41,883 bases of DNA from Actinoplanes couchii (GTDB lineage: Bacteria > Actinomycetota > Actinomycetes > Mycobacteriales > Micromonosporaceae), in NCBI RefSeq assembly GCF_016862075.1, contig NZ_BOMG01000081.1:1-41883 (forward strand), read 5' to 3'. Each line of letters begins with the position of its first letter. Within the stretch, counting starts at the first letter, position 1. A model generated the notes under the pieces. The model worked only from the letters and a program-made list of their open reading frames with translations, searched no databases and was not told the origin of the DNA. A program made the position numbers and the translations under genes. Shown one piece after another: positions 40,499-41,883 of this stretch.

Positions 40499-41212
40499 AT
40501 GGCGATGATTGCTTACGGGGACGCGGACGCGGCGGCGTTCGCGGGGGAGCGGCACCTCGGCGACGACGGGCTGTCGGCCTGGCGTTCGGCTGTCGGGCGG
40601 TTCGTGCGGCCGGGCGGGCGGATTCTGGACCTCGGCGCCGGGACCGGGAGCTGGGCCCGGAGTTTCCGCAGCTGGTGGCCGGAGACCGAGGTCGTCGCGG
40701 TGGAACCGGCCGTGGCCATGCGGGACCGCGCCGTCTTCGAACCGGTCGTCGCCGGCGACGCGGCGGACATCCCCCTGCCGGACGGGAGCGTCGACGTCGT
40801 CTGGATGTCCACGGTGATCCATCACGTTCCGGATCTGCGGGCGGCAGCCGTGGAGATCCGGCGGGTTCTCGCACCGGGCGGTGTGGTGCTGGTCCGTGGT
40901 GTCTTCCGGGGGCGGCACCAGGGGATCAACCAGTTCCGGTTCTTCCGCGAGGCGGTGGCGGTGCTCGACGGGTACCCCAGTGTCGACGAGGTCGTGGACG
41001 CCGGGTTCACCCTGGTCGCGCTGGAATCCGTGTCGCAGGTCAGCGCGCCGTCGGTACGGGCGGCGTTCGACGGACTGATCCGGGAGGCGCACACCCCGTT
41101 GCAGTTGATCAGCGATGAGGCGTACGCCGCAGGGGTGGAGAGAATGCGCATCGCCGCCGACGAGGAGACCGGCCCGATGATCGACGTCCTTGATCTGCTG
41201 GTCCTGCGTTGA
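40499..41212 (+). CDS. Class I SAM-dependent methyltransferase
   Basis: 237 residues from the ATG at 40499; an ATG two codons later is equally possible, while a start at 40472 adds atypical residues. Motif I is RILDLGAGTGSWA, motif II VVAVEPAVAMRD, and the later VVWMSTVIHHVPDLRAAA is the motif IV/V region of the UbiE/Methyltransf_11 group. Its acceptor is unknown; small molecules are common. The stop overlaps the SDR start by 4 bp, so the two genes are translationally coupled and may act on the same compound. Confidence 0.92.
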   Translation: MAMIAYGDADAAAFAGERHLGDDGLSAWRSAVGRFVRPGGRILDLGAGTGSWARSFRSWWPETEVVAVEPAVAMRDRAVFEPVVAGDAADIPLPDGSVDVVWMSTVIHHVPDLRAAAVEIRRVLAPGGVVLVRGVFRGRHQGINQFRFFREAVAVLDGYPSVDEVVDAGFTLVALESVSQVSAPSVRAAFDGLIREAHTPLQLISDEAYAAGVERMRIAADEETGPMIDVLDLLVLR

Positions 41213-41874
41213 CCGGAACGGCTGTGGTCACCGGAGCGAGCCGCGGCTTCGGGCGGGCCCTCGCTCTCGAACTCGCCGGCCGCGGGTGGGACGTCATCGC
41301 CGGTGTCCGGGACGGATCACTCGATCATCCGAGGATCCGCACCGTCGTCCTCGACGTCCGGGAACCGGTCGACGACACGTTGTTCGGGGACGGGCCGATC
41401 GACGTGCTCGTCAACAACGCGGGTGTCGGCGCGCCGGCCGACCCGATCGAGACGGCCGACCCGGCCGCCGTCCTGAACGCGGTGGACGTCAACGTCGCCG
41501 GGCCGATGCGGCTGGTCCAGGCGCTGCTGCCGCGGTTGGAGAAAGCGCCCGATCCGCTGATCGTCAACCTCACGTCCCGGCTGGGTTCGCTGAACGCCCA
41601 GGCCGAGGGTAGGTTCGCGGACCGGCGGACCAGCTACGCCTACAAGATCTCGAAGGCCGCCCAGAACATGCTGACGATCTCGCTCGCCCAGGAACTGGCC
41701 GGGCGGGTTCGCTGCTGGGCGGTGCATCCGGGGGCGCTCACCACGGCGATGGCCTCGATCGACGCCCGGACCGCACCGGAGGAGGCGGCCGTCCGGCTGG
41801 CCGATCTGATCGAGAAGGGCGGCCCGCCGTCACCGAGTTTCCTCTCCCTGGACGGCCCGGACCTGAGCTGGTGA
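41209..41874 (+). CDS. Short-chain dehydrogenase/reductase (SDR)
   Basis: 221 residues from the TTG at 41209, inside the methyltransferase stop (TTGA). The cofactor motif is VVTGASRGFGRALAL (TGxxxGxG), the fold motif is VLVNNAGVGAP, the catalytic Ser is in VNLTSRLGSL and the Tyr-Lys pair is in SYAYKISKAAQ. The PG motif after the active site (VHPGALTT) is also present. It should reduce a carbonyl or oxidise an alcohol with NAD(P)H. It is slightly shorter than the usual 245-250 residues but complete. The remaining 9 bases of the window hold nothing. Confidence 0.93.
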   Translation: MTGTAVVTGASRGFGRALALELAGRGWDVIAGVRDGSLDHPRIRTVVLDVREPVDDTLFGDGPIDVLVNNAGVGAPADPIETADPAAVLNAVDVNVAGPMRLVQALLPRLEKAPDPLIVNLTSRLGSLNAQAEGRFADRRTSYAYKISKAAQNMLTISLAQELAGRVRCWAVHPGALTTAMASIDARTAPEEAAVRLADLIEKGGPPSPSFLSLDGPDLSW

Positions 41875-41883
41875 CGGCCTGAG

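Overview
The window is very GC-rich, with G/C-ending codons, short or overlapping gene junctions and many GTG starts. The gene families (TetR/XRE regulators, actinobacterial tyrosine recombinases, a TIGR02569-like kinase, DUF2079, DUF4132) fit an actinomycete. Micromonosporaceae such as Actinoplanes is my guess, but the sequence alone does not prove a genus. I see no rRNA, tRNA or CRISPR array.

Region 1 (1-1947) is host chromosome: an FAD monooxygenase running off the left edge, a divergent TetR regulator with a palindromic operator, and the first part of a membrane-anchored Ltp-repeat protein.

Region 2 (about 1948-22327) is a 20.4-kb mobile element inserted in that Ltp gene. The rest of the gene lies at 22334-22523, and joining the two sides restores one reading frame of about 294 residues. 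The ends share inverted 9-bp termini (TTCTCCAGA) and an inner TGTCTCA motif. The left end carries a recombination operon of three different large tyrosine recombinases and a small coiled-coil protein (Tn554/RIT-like logic). The right end carries cargo: an EamA exporter with a divergent LysR regulator, an MFS pump/zinc alcohol dehydrogenase/aldo-keto reductase operon, an XRE-MmyB type regulator and a secreted PQQ-type sugar dehydrogenase.

Region 3 (about 6515-12906) is a second mobile element nested inside the first. It splits the third recombinase gene just after its first catalytic-arginine motif (MRDNE), and its removal also restores the frame (about 692 residues). It encodes a catalytically complete tyrosine recombinase, a Cro/C1-type HTH protein and an 837-residue protein with nine zinc ribbons fused to a recombinase-like domain that seems to lack the catalytic tyrosine. 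All three are joined by GTGA overlaps. Its cargo is three small genes of unknown or barely recognised function, one resembling the nuclease inhibitor ComJ. This three-gene module is the best candidate here for an undescribed transposition system.

Region 4 (22532-41883) is host chromosome again: a quinone oxidoreductase, a HEAT-repeat protein, and an operon resembling the cyanobacterial/plastid ycf46-ycf35 module (Ycf46-like AAA ATPase, DUF1257, DUF2997) extended here by an HhH membrane protein and a radical SAM activase-like protein. A DUF2079 membrane protein sits just upstream. Then come a secreted subtilisin and a secreted HNH nuclease sharing a C-terminal P-domain, a MITE-like inverted repeat, a GNAT acetyltransferase, a nitrilase-family amidohydrolase, a DUF4132 protein with a possible HPF1-like partner, a TIGR02569-like kinase, a degenerate tandem repeat, a methyltransferase and a short-chain dehydrogenase.
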